Shown in pieces: positions 1-11,339 of a stretch of 64,000 bases of DNA (its first letter is position 1; each line of letters starts with the position of its first letter). Source of the stretch: Sepiola atlantica (taxonomy: Eukaryota; Mollusca; Cephalopoda; Sepiida; Sepiolidae); contig OY744521.1 of assembly GCA_963556195.1 (NCBI GenBank), positions 133,303,288-133,367,287 on the forward strand. The letters run 5' to 3'. Both the position numbers and the translations under genes were made by a program. The notes below the pieces were generated by a model, which did not search any database, was not told the origin of the DNA, and was given only the letters and a program-made list of their open reading frames with translations.

Positions 1-2083
1 TTTTGTTCTACAAACAAATGGTATAAAATTCTGTAAGAATTAGAAAATGGAGATAATTCTATCAAGAAAAACTAAAATAAACAAAGAATATTGATACTAA
101 GATGCGTTCATTCAAAAAGCGTGTGTACCGACATTTGATGTAAGACTCATATAACGACTAACAGGCAAAACGCTTCATGAAAATGATTAGTCGCAATTTA
201 CCATACATTAGCAGATACATCTATGTTTTAAGACGAATATGTAATTTTAAAAGCGTCATATATCAATATGGAAATGTTCTTTAAAAGCAAAATCTGCCAA
301 CCTGATCGATTGACACAGCATCTCATGGAGATAGTGGGGTGTTAATTTATATGACTATTTTAAAAAGTGAAGTATGTGACACCTAAAACAGTACGGGCAA
401 ATCCTCTAATAGTGGTGTACAGTAGCATCTAAAAATAAAAGTTCATTGATATGCTAAAAGTTGTAGTGTTTTTGGAGTTTGTCTGTTTTCACTTAAATAG
501 AACAATGTAATTCGTTCACAAAAAATAGGTGCTATACACGTTACTCAGGCCGTAGTGTTTACCGTGTCGATATCAGTGTTCAAGCCTCAAATGAGTCTAA
601 AAAGTTTCATTTTACTGGAACATCATCCTAGTCTCGTCGTGGTAGTGTCTCTGATATTATTGACTCTCTCACGCCACTTTGCTCTTTCCTCCATCACACT
701 AAGTAGGGATTCATACGTGTATTGCGTGAGTACTCTGTGGTATGGCCACTGAACGACATTCCTATTTTAGCATCAACAAAAGGACACCACTGACGCTGTA
801 ATCTTTAGCTCTTCAGCGGTGAACACCAAATGTGGTTCTATTTTCTTTGATCAGAACTGTAATCTGAGGAACGCGTCCGTTGAGTTTCTCTCTCGTGGGG
901 TACTGCCTTCAGGATATTTTAGAGCCGCTTTTAACATATGTCAATGTTGTTCTTCAACTATTTAGTAACAGTAAAGCTGCTATTTCTATATACCTGAACT
1001 GATGTAACAATTTATTCAAATAGAGCACATGTCATATAGGTAGGAAGAGTTGACTTTCAATTTGCTTTCATATTGTTCAGTCCAGCCCGGGTCTTTCCGA
1101 TTTATGAATTTAGATCACTCTCTTCGCAAATTGGATTAGTAACTTTATTTCTAGATATAGATAAAATCATCGATAGTTTTAGAAACATCTCATTAAATAA
1201 AGAAATGTATCCATGTTGGTTCATCAGAGTGTTCCCTGTTTTGGGTGTGTTACAACAAAATACTTAACCGGTCACGTGTGTTATACATGTAAGAAAATGA
1301 ACATCATATAATAATATAAAAAATTGCATACATATTTATTCAATAAGTGATATTTGTATTTAATCCGCAATATAATAGACATAAAAAGGTAGTCGGCATT
1401 GGTTCAAAGCGAATTATCTTCTAATAAAAGCACCTTTTTATGTTTTGCCAATAAGAATAATACGTAAATGAATTCATCTTAGTTACTCACTCTCTCATTA
1501 AAATAATAAGTAGCGTATTATTTTTAGAAAAGTTCAAAAATAGATATTTTCATACAAGATATAGATTGTGGAAGCTAAGTAAGCATGAACATTGACATAA
1601 GCAGGTACAGTACAAACACCGCTCAAAAAGCAAGTGACAAAAAAATCTGAAATGATAAATCAATGTTCGATATGTATGAAGTTTAAGTTCTTTCTTATTA
1701 AGAATTGTTGACGTTTCAATTCGGCACTTACCCACCAGTTGTCAAATAACACTTTTTTATTTACTTATTCAATATGTTTTCATCTTTTGTTGTCGTGTAA
1801 TTCTTTAGCTGCTGCCCAACGAAGCAGATACGAATTCCGTTGGAAAGACACCGTCTACACACGATAGGAATCGGTCTTGTCATGTGATCAATTTGCTAGG
1901 AGACCGGCGCCGACATTATTGTATCTCGCTGAGAAGCAACCAACACAATTTCCTGTCTCCCTTCCTCTCTCTCTCTCTCTTTCCCTCCCTTCCATGCATC
2001 CTTCTCTGAAGTCAGTAAAAATATATGTTTGCTCATATTCATTTACATTAACAGTATTAAGTAACCTGACCAGAATCCACATG

Positions 2084-2085
<2 letters not shown>
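1..2085. other. AT-rich stretch without recognisable genes
   Basis: I find no protein motif, tRNA-like fold or tandem repeat here that I can support. The short open frames at 555-752 and 1073-1267 have no recognisable domain and are of the size expected by chance. A short CT-rich run lies near 1960-1990, just before the first long (TA)n array. The stretch is most simply intergenic or intronic DNA. Confidence 0.6.
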
Positions 2086-2157
<72 letters not shown>

Positions 2158-2251
2158 GTATACGAAGTTGTAAATTAAATCATATAAATATATATATAAA
2201 GCTATATAAATTACAATAATATAACACACTAACACAAGTACGCGTGTACAT

Positions 2252-2350
<99 letters not shown>

Positions 2351-2430
2351 TGGGTGTTATATGGCTCTCTATGCATATTTATATATATGACCCAATCTCT
2401 CGTATGTTATCTTAGTAAACATATATATTT

Positions 2431-2494
<64 letters not shown>
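2086..2494. repeat. Cluster of (TA)n arrays with (CA)n
   Basis: Three long dinucleotide arrays lie close together: (TA)n at about 2086-2156, (CA)n then (TA)n at about 2249-2348, and (TA)n at about 2434-2494. The long YI-repeat open frames across this block are translations of the microsatellites and not genes. The cluster ends a few bases before the left end of the Tc1/mariner-type element. Confidence 0.95.
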
Positions 2495-2497
<3 letters not shown>

Positions 2498-2524
2498 AAT
2501 ATAAATATTCTAGTCATATATATA

Positions 2525-4095
2525 TACACTTGATCAAAGATTTATGACCACTTGCAAATCTTTTAAAATAAACTATTTTAATGATAGATTTTAAACTGCT
2601 CTCACTTAAGGTTACCAATACTACAATCTAAAAGGTTATGAAAACAAAAAAGCTACATTCCCAACATTTTATTCTGAAATGTACATTTTTATGAAATTAT
2701 AAGACCAGATACAAAAATGTTATGGAAATCGAAAGCTACATTCCAACCATATTTTTCAGAAATGTACATTTTTATAAAATGACTCATTTTTCACTTGATA
2801 AACATTCTAACACCAGAGACATACATTTTACGAAATTGTACGAAAATTGTATGGAAACATTTAACAACCAAATTTAATAATGAGTTCTACCTCCACTGGT
2901 TTTGATGACTTTGAAAATTCTTTGGGGCATGCTAGAAATAAGCTTTTCAATTATGGTGCGGGGGATGCTGCTCCAGATTCAGAAGATGTCTTCATGAAGT
3001 TAATTTGTTGTTGAATATGGTTTGCCATTTCAATAAACATCTGTCCCAAAACATTTTCAATTGGGTGCTAAGTCCGCTGAGCATGCAAGATGTCACAGAT
3101 TCACGTCCAGCGTTGATTGCAGCATTATCCTTTTAAAATGATCATCATCCCTACACAAACGATGCCCCTCCGTCATTATCGACGCTTTTTGTAGCATGCT
3201 AACATTACCAGTCACTGTCTGACGACCCTGCACCACCTGGAGATCAATCATCCATCTGTAAGAAAATGCACCACTATGATGATAGGACAACATTTCAGGG
3301 GGACTGTTTTTGTTATTCCAATATCGTTGGAAGCCATCACGGCCATCTTGATTGAATTATTCTTATCAGAAAACAGAACTACCTTTCACTTCTCAACGTC
3401 CCATATTTGGTATTCACGACTAAACCATAAGCGGTCCATCTTGTGACGTCGAATCAGCCGATGAATTAGTGTACGTTTCTTATTTACAATTCTTTTCATC
3501 ATAAGTGTCGTCTAATTATTACTGGACTGCAAGCAGCATCTATGAGTGTCTTAATTTGACTAGATGAAAGTCCACTGTCTTTCACAAAAACTTGTCTTAT
3601 TGTATTACTCAATGCACTAGAAATATTTAAGGGGCCTTCCAGTGTATTTTGTTTTTCCATAATTCTCACTGTTTTCTAATTAGTTGTAAATCCCAGTTTT
3701 ACTGCGATTTACCTTAGTTGCGATCTCCCGTTGTGACAAGCTTTCTTATGGAAACCTACAATTCGAGAACGCTCAGCTTCGGTAAGTTAGGCTGATTTAG
3801 ACATGGTGACAACTTTACGCAGTGATTGCTAATCTTTAACTGAACTAAAACATTGGAATTACCATAGATCTAACAATTTATACCCCTGGTTTTTATAATT
3901 TTAATAAAGTGTAAAATGTCTCATTTTATAAAAATGCAATGTTTGGAATACACTCTTTGGAATGTAGCTTTTTGTGTCCATAATCATTTAGATTGTAATA
4001 TCGAAAACCTTAAGTGGAAGGAGTGTACAATCTTCACTTTTAAAACAGGTTTATTTTAAAAGATTTTCAAGCGGTCTTATATATTTGATGAGGAG

Positions 4096-4101
<6 letters not shown>
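2525..4101 (-). mobile_element. Degenerate Tc1/mariner-type DNA transposon
   Basis: The left end (about 2525-2665) and the reverse complement of the right end (about 3963-4101) align over roughly 140 bp, sharing blocks such as AAATCTTTTAAAATAAAC and AAAAGCTACATTCC, so they are terminal inverted repeats. Between them a broken transposase reads on the minus strand. Both ends run into TATATA sequence, which agrees with the known TA target preference of this superfamily. The left repeat also holds a second partial copy of its inner block near 2730-2795. The element is about 1.58 kb, the usual size for this group, and is dead. Confidence 0.85.
2878..3804 (-). pseudogene. Tc1-type transposase, inactivated
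   Basis: In an active element this enzyme cuts and pastes the transposon at TA sites. The minus-strand start at 3804 gives MSKSAYLTEAERSRIVGFHK, a typical N-terminal helix-turn-helix of Tc1-like transposases. Downstream, in several frames, come KRTLIHRLIRRHKMDRLWFSREYQ, then a piece like the second catalytic region (HFLTDGWMIDLQVVQGRQTV within 3093-3293), and a last part resembling the C-terminal end with APNENVLG. Stops and frameshifts interrupt it repeatedly, for instance after the HTH and near 3470 and 3310. I could not locate a complete DDE triad. The quoted residues are only short landmarks of a gene that no longer encodes a product. Confidence 0.8.
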
Positions 4102-4134
<33 letters not shown>

Positions 4135-4194
4135 CTGCACATATCTATCACGATCGTGTACTTTTTTATCATGCTTTCCGCCTCTCTCTCTCCT

Positions 4195-4281
<87 letters not shown>
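4098..4281. repeat. (TA)n / (CT)n / (TA)n compound microsatellite
   Basis: A (TA)n run at about 4098-4131 is followed by a pyrimidine-rich piece, a (CT)n run at about 4184-4231 and a second (TA)n run at about 4232-4281. It abuts the right end of the Tc1-type element on one side and a Penelope-like terminal repeat on the other. Confidence 0.95.
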
Positions 4282-4282
<1 letters not shown>

Positions 4283-4283
<1 letters not shown>

Positions 4284-4680
4284 AAACAGTTTTTACCGGT
4301 AAAATGCAGAGACTTTTTTAAATAAACATATTTCTAATTTACATTCAAATTTTTGATTCACACAAGAATCTTCATCAGGATAATATACAATATTTCTTTT
4401 TTGTTTCTTTTTTTAAACGACATGGTGTCGCTTTATCTTGTGATTCAGATGTTAACGAAGCTCGTTGTGTTATAATGTATATAAGTTATAAGTATTAGTA
4501 AATAGTTCTACTTTATAGAATGCATTCACATTTTGTAATTGAAACCTTTTCTTATAAAACCAGTAAAATGCAGAAGCGTTTTTTTAATTAAACATGTTAT
4601 TTATTTAAATTCAAATTTACGACTCACACAGGAATCTTCATCAGGATAATATACAATATTTTTTCTTCGGAGGCTTATTG
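4283..4680 (-). mobile_element. Pair of direct Penelope-like terminal repeats
   Basis: Two related blocks of about 120 bp, at about 4283-4400 and 4542-4675, lie in the same orientation. Both contain AAAATGCAGA, then TCACAC, GAATCTTCATCAGGATAATA and ACAATATTT. On the minus strand each has CCTGATGA followed by a small GATTC...GAATC-type stem, the arrangement of the hammerhead core found in the pseudo-LTRs of Penelope-like retroelements. The GAAA that should follow the stem is degenerate in both. No coding part is attached. The call rests on this motif layout and is moderate. Confidence 0.45.
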
Positions 4681-4890
4681 AGACTCAAATTGCAGAGAAG
4701 GTCAACAGTCGCTAAAAGTGAGTATCAATGATAAAAAGGGTTTGTTAAACCGTAAATAATTTGCAGCGGTTATGTAATTAATCAGAGAGTCATATAAACC
4801 CCTAGTGACTTCTTGTCACCCAGACCCCAGGGACACTGCTGGTTATTGTCAGAGAACGATCATTGATAATCACTTAAACGGATACTCCTA
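4675..4890. repeat. Dispersed repeat, related copy near 38.63 kb
   Basis: This block begins GGAGGCTTATTGAGACTC and later has CTTGTCACCCAGACCCCAG. A diverged relative at about 38625-38830 has GGAGGCTTAATGACAC, followed by a matching order of words (AGAGAA/AGAGAAAGTTAAC, ATCAATG/ATCATTGG, CTTGTCACC/CCTGTCACCAG). No protein motif is seen. It may be the untranslated part of an element whose coding part is absent. Confidence 0.4.
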
Positions 4891-5074
4891 GCAAGCAATT
4901 ATAACAATTATTATACAACACTATGTGAATGCAGCAAATGAGCACAAATATAGAGATAAACAGTGATATTTCTGTGTTCGAAAGGTGATTCACAAAACAC
5001 TATACAAAATAAAAATGCACGTTGAACATGCATGGATATGATAGTAACATAAAACGGGGTCATTTTTGAAAGTA

Positions 5075-5945
5075 TTTAAAATAAAATGAATAACACCTGT
5101 AGAACATGGAAAGAAGTGCAAAATAAAATGCAACACACACTTAGAAAGTATTGGAAAAGAAAATTCATGAAACTCATAAGACGTGGAAAGTATTGCGAAC
5201 TAAGATGAATAACACATATATCACATGGACAGTATTAGAAAATAAAATACATAACACATATGGCATATAAAGTATTGGAAAATAAAATGCATCAAACATA
5301 GAACATAGAAAGTATTGGAAAATAAATGCATGAAACCTATAAGACAGGAAAAGCATTAGGAAATAAAATGAATAACATATATAGATCATGGAAAGTATTG
5401 GAAAATAAAAATCATAAATCCTATAAGAAATTAAAAATATTGGAAAATAATAACATTAAGACCTATAGGACATGGAAAGTATTGGAGAATAAATGCATAA
5501 CACCTATAAGGAAAGAAGTGGAAAATAAGATTCATAAAACATAACACATAGAACGTATTGGAAAGGAAAATGCATAAAACCTATAAGATATTGAAAGTAT
5601 TTGAATAAAAAAATTATAAAATGTATAGAAAATAAAAAAGTAGTTGAAATGAAAATAAATAAAACATAGAACATTGAAAATAGTGGGAAAGAAAAGAAAT
5701 AACACATATATAGCATGTAAAGTAGTAGAAAAGAATATGAGGAAAACATATATTACATGGAAAGTATTGAAAAATAAAATGAATAAAACATATAGGGCAT
5801 GGAAAGAATTAGAAAACAAAATGCATGAAATCTATAGGGCATAGCAAGTATTAGAACATAAGATGAATAACACATATAGGGCAAAGAAAGAATTGGAAAA
5901 CAAAATGCATGGAATCTATAGGACATAGAAAGTATTGTAAAAGAC
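5075..5945. repeat. 42-bp minisatellite, about 20 copies
   Basis: The unit is close to GGAAAGTATTGGAAAATAAA plus ATGCATAACACATATAGAACAT, with starts near 5147, 5189, 5231, 5271, 5313, 5353, 5395, 5437 and 5480, so the period is 41-43 bp. Copies vary by substitutions and small indels, and the array decays towards 5600-5700 before becoming regular again. Because 42 is a multiple of three, several frames stay open on both strands with a 14-residue periodicity (for example RFHAFCFPILSMPY on the minus strand). I regard these as repeat translations. Confidence 0.9.
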
Positions 5946-6782
5946 AATAATAGCTTATTGGGCACGGGCATACAGAAAAAGGCAGTAATCATAGAAACAC
6001 GATCGGACATGATAAGACTTAAACATTAAAAAACAGGCTTAGTATACATTACACATTCATATACGTTCGCAACGTTATGACAAAGTAAGAAGAAACACAA
6101 AGCAAATACATGGAATGTGTCAAAAGAATTACAGGGAATATAGAATACAAAGCAGATCGATATAATACCCACACTATTAGTAGCACTTTGGACAGTTCAG
6201 AAATATAACTGAAAAAATAAGTAAATATATTAGAATAATAGGAAGCATATAAACAATACAAATTACATCACATATGAATACAGGTTAAATATTATAAAAA
6301 CCCAAGAGTTCAGAAATCAACTTGATAAGGCTGACTGCCCACATTGAAACTGAAATCGAATCACATTTATATTTAGGATTTTTTTTTATATAAGGATTCA
6401 TGATGTGTATTATTTGTATAATTAAGACTATTATTCATCTCTTGAATGTTCTTCTAGCAGTATTTTAGCCGATATAACAGCTTACATTCTTCTGGTGCGT
6501 ATAAGAGAACTCAGGAATATGCATGCCGTAATCGTGAATCTGTATAGTATTTTGAACAGAACCTTTTCTTTTATCTACAGCGGTAGCTTACTCTTGTCAG
6601 CCGAAACCAGATAAAAGTTTTAAATAACTTGTAATTATATTTTTAGTATCGTTCGTACTGAGGACTGAAACTTCAATCTTTAGACGACTGTACTTTAAAA
6701 ATGTTATTACTTAACACTAATATTGGTTTCACAACAGGTCATCGTTTTAGAAATGTAAGCATACTACATATTAGTACATATT

Positions 6783-6785
<3 letters not shown>
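5946..6785. other. Unannotated AT-rich gap
   Basis: No recognised element. A 70-codon minus-strand open frame at 6049-6261 has no domain I know and no supporting signals. Confidence 0.5.
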
Positions 6786-6820
<35 letters not shown>

Positions 6821-6828
6821 TACATATA

Positions 6829-6901
<73 letters not shown>
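6786..6901. repeat. (TA)n array with TATACA/TATATG variants
   Basis: About 115 bp of almost pure TA dinucleotides with a few TACATA interruptions in the first third. No coding content. Confidence 0.95.
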
Positions 6902-6903
<2 letters not shown>

Positions 6904-7414
6904 CTCAATAAATGCGAACGGTTTTATAACAATCCTAACTATATAACGCAAACAGCTTAAGCTTTTTTTAAATTCTGATTGTACATCAGGTTTTTTAATA
7001 CCGTATATGTAGTAACTTCCGAACACCTTCAAAACGCTATAAGTATGCCTTATTTGCAGATTTTTTTGAATGTTTTTAAAAATTAATATTCTGTAATATT
7101 ATTGCTAATGTTTTTATATATACACAATAGTCCTGTCGATGTAATATTATTATAAATATTACTTAAATAAATGAAGGCGATTTAATAAGAAATGTTAGCG
7201 CTTTAAAAAAATCTTACAATTAAATTTTAAAAGGATGTAATTAATATGAAAAGTTGTGATTTAAACATACACCATTAGTAACCGGTATGAAGCTGTTGTT
7301 GTGTGGAGAACAGATACTACATTTTGACCTGAACAAAAATCCCAGGCAGCGAGTAGACATGTTTAAATGAAGTAAAATAATCTCTGATTAAAGAGGAATA
7401 TTGTTCAAGACGGT
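6902..7414. other. Unannotated AT-rich gap
   Basis: No repeat unit, protein motif or RNA fold that I can support. Near 7300-7345 an inverted piece (GAACAGATACTACATTTTGACC) resembles the reverse of the unit of the following decayed array, so the array may begin with an inverted copy. Confidence 0.4.
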
Positions 7415-8300
7415 GTAGTGTAGTATCAGTTTTGTTGTAATAAGACTCTCCTCTATAAAAGTATTCCCTCTTTTTTAAGGATGGGGAAATTCCTGTCAGG
7501 ACGTACATACTCCAATCCTTGTATTATCCTTTATTAGGGGATCGAAAGTGTAGTATCCGTTCTGCTGTCATTATACCGTCTTCACAGACCTGACCTTATC
7601 TCTTTTAAGGATTCGCAGAATCTTCCCAAGAATTACATTTTCTTATGTGTAGGGGGTAATATATGGTCTGTTCAGTTATCATGTGACCATCTACTCATGG
7701 ACAACGTTTGCATTTTTAGATAGAAGGTACAGTATCTATTCTGGTGTCATCATATCATACTTGCAATATTATTATGGCTTTTTATAATAGAGAATTCTCC
7801 CAAATATTGCCTTCTCTTTTTAGCAGGTAGGAAATGTAGTATATGTTATGTTATGATACCATGCCCAAGCATTACCACATTATTTGGGGGAAGTGTGGAA
7901 TATGTTTGTATGCTTTATTCCCCATGACTAACAAACTTCTTGTAAGTATGCATCTTGCAAGGCTTTAACTAGTCCTTTCGGTAGTGTAGTATATTTCTCA
8001 TTTTTTTCATATATTATTGCCCACCCCAAGCATCATTTTTTCTTTGGAAAGAAACATTATGATATATGTGTGTGTCCCATGCTAGCATCCTTCAAGGATT
8101 ATCTGTTTATGAGGCGGGGAGTATGTGATATTTGATCTGCTGTCATTATATAATCATCCCAGACATTAACCCTTATATTTTGCATGTGGCGAAGTGATCT
8201 AGTATATGTTCGATCTTCATGATATTATCCTCTAAGAAATTACGTTCTGTTTTGAGAGTTTAGCTTTGTATATGTCTGTTCACCTTCATATATTTTCATA
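7415..8300. repeat. Decayed tandem array, unit roughly 70-110 bp
   Basis: The word GTAGTAT(C/A)(T/C)GTTCTG followed by CTGTCATTATA recurs near 7421, 7545, 7653, 7731, 7829, 7898, 7985, 8060, 8128, 8200 and 8267. Between occurrences the order is similar: a CCCAAGCATTAC-like piece, a TCTTTTTA run, then GGGG or GGAAG. Later spacings are about 67-87 bp and earlier ones up to about 124 bp, as expected of an old array with indels. No coding sense is evident. Confidence 0.6.
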
Positions 8301-8346
8301 GGATAGCAAAGATATGCTACATGAGGGAGCATATGATTCCTAATGT

Positions 8347-8363
8347 ACATATATATATATATA

Positions 8364-8420
<57 letters not shown>
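8347..8420. repeat. (TA)n array
   Basis: About 74 bp of TA dinucleotides with one TATC interruption. It directly abuts the first SINE-like copy. Confidence 0.95.
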
Positions 8421-8422
<2 letters not shown>

Positions 8423-8560
8423 TTATTTATAAATAATATTTTCAAACAAACCATATACCTATGTGTTTAATGCCACACCTGCAATTATTAATATGGGATA
8501 AAACAAATTCCCAGCCGCTAACACAAGTCGAACCCTAATACGATTGATCTACCATGCATT
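8421..8560 (-). repeat. SINE-like repeat, copy 1
   Basis: On the minus strand this copy has AGGGTTCGACTTGTG, close to the RNA polymerase III box B consensus GGTTCGANTCC, followed by a tail ending AAATATTATTTATAAATAATG. A second copy lies at 8718-8860 in the same orientation. I see only a weak box A (GGTAGATCAATCG) at short spacing, so tRNA ancestry is probable rather than proven. Confidence 0.5.
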
Positions 8561-8717
8561 GTCGTCGGAATGGGTGAGTAAATTAACGTATTAATATAAA
8601 GTCAGCTGTTATATCAACAGACCGTCAAGAAAACTCAATAGGCGGGGCCTAGAACATCACATTACACTAACAATGAAGGCATGTTGTTAACTGAATTAAA
8701 ATGCGAGACATGTGGAT

Positions 8718-8858
8718 AATAATTTATAAATAGTATTTTTAAATTACCTTATATACAATGTGTTTCATACAAAACCTTCAATCATCAGTATGAGTGGAGG
8801 CAATCGCTGTCGGTCACAGGATTCAAACTTTAATATGAAATTAATAATTTGATAAATA

Positions 8859-8860
<2 letters not shown>
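8718..8860 (-). repeat. SINE-like repeat, copy 2
   Basis: This matches copy 1 over about 115 bp: ATTTATAAATA, ATGTGTTT, CAATCATCAGTATG and, on the minus strand, GTTTGAATCCTGTGACC as a box B-like word. It ends directly on the (TA)n array starting at 8861, so both copies touch a TA array, on opposite sides. Confidence 0.5.

Positions 8861-8926
<66 letters not shown>
8861..8926. repeat. (TA)n array
   Basis: About 66 bp of pure TA dinucleotides following SINE-like copy 2. Confidence 0.95.
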
Positions 8927-8929
<3 letters not shown>

Positions 8930-9634
8930 GAAATAAAAAGTGTCTATATAATTCCCGTGAGCCAATTTTATGAATTTGTATACTTGGCCGTTACTGTTTT
9001 GGGGTTTGATGATATGCGTTCTAAAGGAAGGGAGAAAAAGGAATTGTGAAAAAGTTAAAGGGAAAACCGTTTATTAATTTTGTGTTTAAATTCTTTTAGA
9101 CAACCCGAAGTAATTTGAATAAAGAGATCGCTGGGTCTAAGGGAGGTTACTCTGTTGGAATTTTAAATGGTTTGAAGTCGATTAAATTGATTTGTTAGAT
9201 TAGTCTAATGACCGATAAATAAATTGTGAAATGAAGGTGTTATCCTCATAATGACTAGAGAAATTATTTTTTTGAAAGTCGAAGATTTTGCTCTTGAAAA
9301 TTAATGTTGATATGGGTTGGTAAGATTTTTGTTCGTATTTTTTTAAATTTGTATATATTCGTAATAATTGAAAGTAGAGGGGAGAGTAGCTAAGCTAAAT
9401 TTCGTCTTTTAAAAAGGCTCGTTCAACATATACTGCATTATTCGCGTTAACCTTCAAGACACGTCTAGAGATATACCCCGGTAAGACGTGATTCTCTAAA
9501 CAATCTCAGAGTAAAGAAACTTTTGATTGAAGATAAATTATCTAAACCATCAATACAATAACATCATTTAACGTCTTTATAATCGTTACGTTGTACCTTG
9601 CCCTCAAATATTTGAATACATTTTTGTAGGTACA

Positions 9635-9637
<3 letters not shown>
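8930..9637. other. Unannotated AT-rich gap
   Basis: I recognise no element. The open frame through 8849-9049 is partly (TA)n translation. Confidence 0.5.
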
Positions 9638-9679
<42 letters not shown>

Positions 9680-10022
9680 AAAAAACTATAACATATTTAT
9701 TTTGGAGTAAATGAGCAAAGGTTTCTGCGTACGATCATATTCGACACGATAGATTTTATTGATTAACGTGGGCCATCATCAGCAGAATAATTAAAAACAA
9801 CACAATTAAAAGTCAACAAAAAACGTTAAAACTTTTGCGTTTTTCACCAAATGCATGGTTAGCAGAGAAAACAACAGACAACATCAATACATATATCTTC
9901 CTTTAAAATTACACACATAAATATGTATAAATAACCAACACCTAGTCTTTATTCACCGAATACATTGTTTGTAGGGAAAATTGGGTGATCAACATGTATA
10001 TTCCCCTTCAAATATACACTTT
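9638..10022 (-). mobile_element. (TA)n array then possible Penelope-like terminal piece
   Basis: After (TA)n at about 9638-9676 comes AT-rich DNA with GGGCCATCATCAGCAGAATAA; on the minus strand this reads CTGCTGATGATGGCCCACG, similar to the start of hammerhead-like ends in other Penelope-like repeats. The GAAA that would complete a core is not present in the expected place (ATCAATAAAA instead). At about 10022 the sequence passes into the Gypsy remnant. Confidence 0.3.
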
Positions 10023-10039
10023 TTTGTCGCGGTACCCAT

Positions 10040-10861
10040 TTATGGGTTCGGCCTACTGCCGTCCTTGTCGATAACATAACCCAGGTATTTTATTTCCTCC
10101 AGGAAAAAATCACATTGTTCTTCTTTTATTTTGAACCCATAATGTTGCATTCTCGCAAACACTTGATTTACATTTTTCTGGTGTTGTTTGATATATTTGG
10201 TATTAATCAAAATGTCATCAAGATACGCTATCGCAAAAACAGTCCACCAAGAATTGTATCCATCACCTGTTGGAACATTTCTGGCGCGACTTTCACTCCG
10301 AAAGCTAACTTTTCGAATTAATATAAACTAAGATCTGTGTTTATACACAACAGATTCGAACTATCCTCATCCATAGGTATTTGGAGGTATGCCTCACTCT
10401 ATTTTAGAAAGAAATCTTCCTCTATTTAAATTTGAGAACACTTCCTCGGGGTTGTGCAGTGGGTAGTGATAGTCTTCTACAGCGGTTTTCAAACCTGTTG
10501 AAAAGTCTGCACATACGCGAATCTCATTAGATTTTTTCTTTACATAAACCGTGGGTGCTGCCCACTGGCTCTGTTGTACTTTTGATAAAATACCAGTCTG
10601 TATAAGTTGGTCTACTTCCTTTTTTATTTTTTCAATCGAGGCGAAGGGCCATTTTCTTTCTTTTTTAAATACCGGCTGTACATTTTCTTTAAGTTGCCAT
10701 TTGGCAGCTATCTTAGTGCAGCGCCCAAAACCGCCAGAAAAAAAAACACGGGAATTTGTTTTGTTAAATTCCCGTTGCAGTTTTTCCGATTCCGTTGCTC
10801 GACTATTTATTTTTTTACAAAATGTATTTATTGGCAATTTCCATAATTTAAATGCCTGCAC
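10040..10861 (-). pseudogene. pol: Gypsy reverse transcriptase fragment
   Basis: In its ancestor this domain copied the element's RNA into DNA. The frame at 10394-10861 shows, in order, a GGFGRCTKI-like start, QPVFKKERKWPFASIEKIKK, the linker TGILSKVQQSQWAAPTVYVK, IRVCADFSTGLK and YHYPLHNPEEVF, all hallmarks of the Gypsy polymerase N-terminus. After a stop at about 10390 the copy continues in other frames with a YLDDIL active-site box near 10215 and a final GYVIDKDG-like block near 10060. Stops and at least two frameshifts make it non-functional. It ends abruptly near 10025. Confidence 0.85.
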
Positions 10862-10916
10862 TCAGTGCAAACCGAAAATATTATTTGAATTCTTCAGCAC
10901 CAGTATTTTTAGCTTT

Positions 10917-11335
10917 TTAGTATTCTCCGATTAGATAAACATTTGTGATTAAACTTTTTTCAAATGTAATTCTTTCCCCAGTCACTGTGCAAGACATCCT
11001 CTTTGTTCTTAATAAAGTGGGTTTTTTTAAGATTCTCCACGTATGTAAATTTATTATGGAGACATCTGAACCCGAATCCAATTGAAAGTTCATGTTTTTA
11101 TCCAGGATTTTCACCTGTACAAATTTTCTTATGTTCATGCATGTTTCATTCTTTGTCCTAATGGCTTCAATCCGCGTTTTATTACCTCTACCTGTTCTGC
11201 AGTGCGAACTTTTATGTCTTACCTTTGTACAAGTCATACAGGACTTTAAACGAAATAGACAGCTATTGTACACATGTGGGCTACCACAGCGTGAACAAGG
11301 ACTCGGTGGCCATTTAATTGTCTTTTTACCTTGTT
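10917..11335 (-). pseudogene. Gypsy zinc knuckles and aspartic protease
   Basis: The upstream part (11335 to about 11215, minus strand) has two Cys-His boxes, CSRCGSPHVYNSC and CMTCTKVRHKSSHC, as in the nucleocapsid region of Gypsy Gag proteins that binds the element's RNA. It is followed in the same frame by a protease with FQLDSGSDVSII, where DSG is the aspartic-protease catalytic signature, and ends near 10917 after about 118 codons. This part stays open, whereas flanking gag and pol frames are broken. The ATG at 11273 lies between the zinc boxes, so it is not the original start. Confidence 0.8.
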
Positions 11336-11339
11336 GACT

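Noticed and set aside
1888..2376. 162-codon minus-strand frame and other YIYI-type frames
   Set aside because: They are translations of (TA)n and (CA)n microsatellites, as are those near 6701-7032, 44160-44429 and 57889-58262.
10551..10934. 127-codon plus-strand frame, and 10607-10846
   Set aside because: Antisense shadows of the Gypsy reverse transcriptase remnant.
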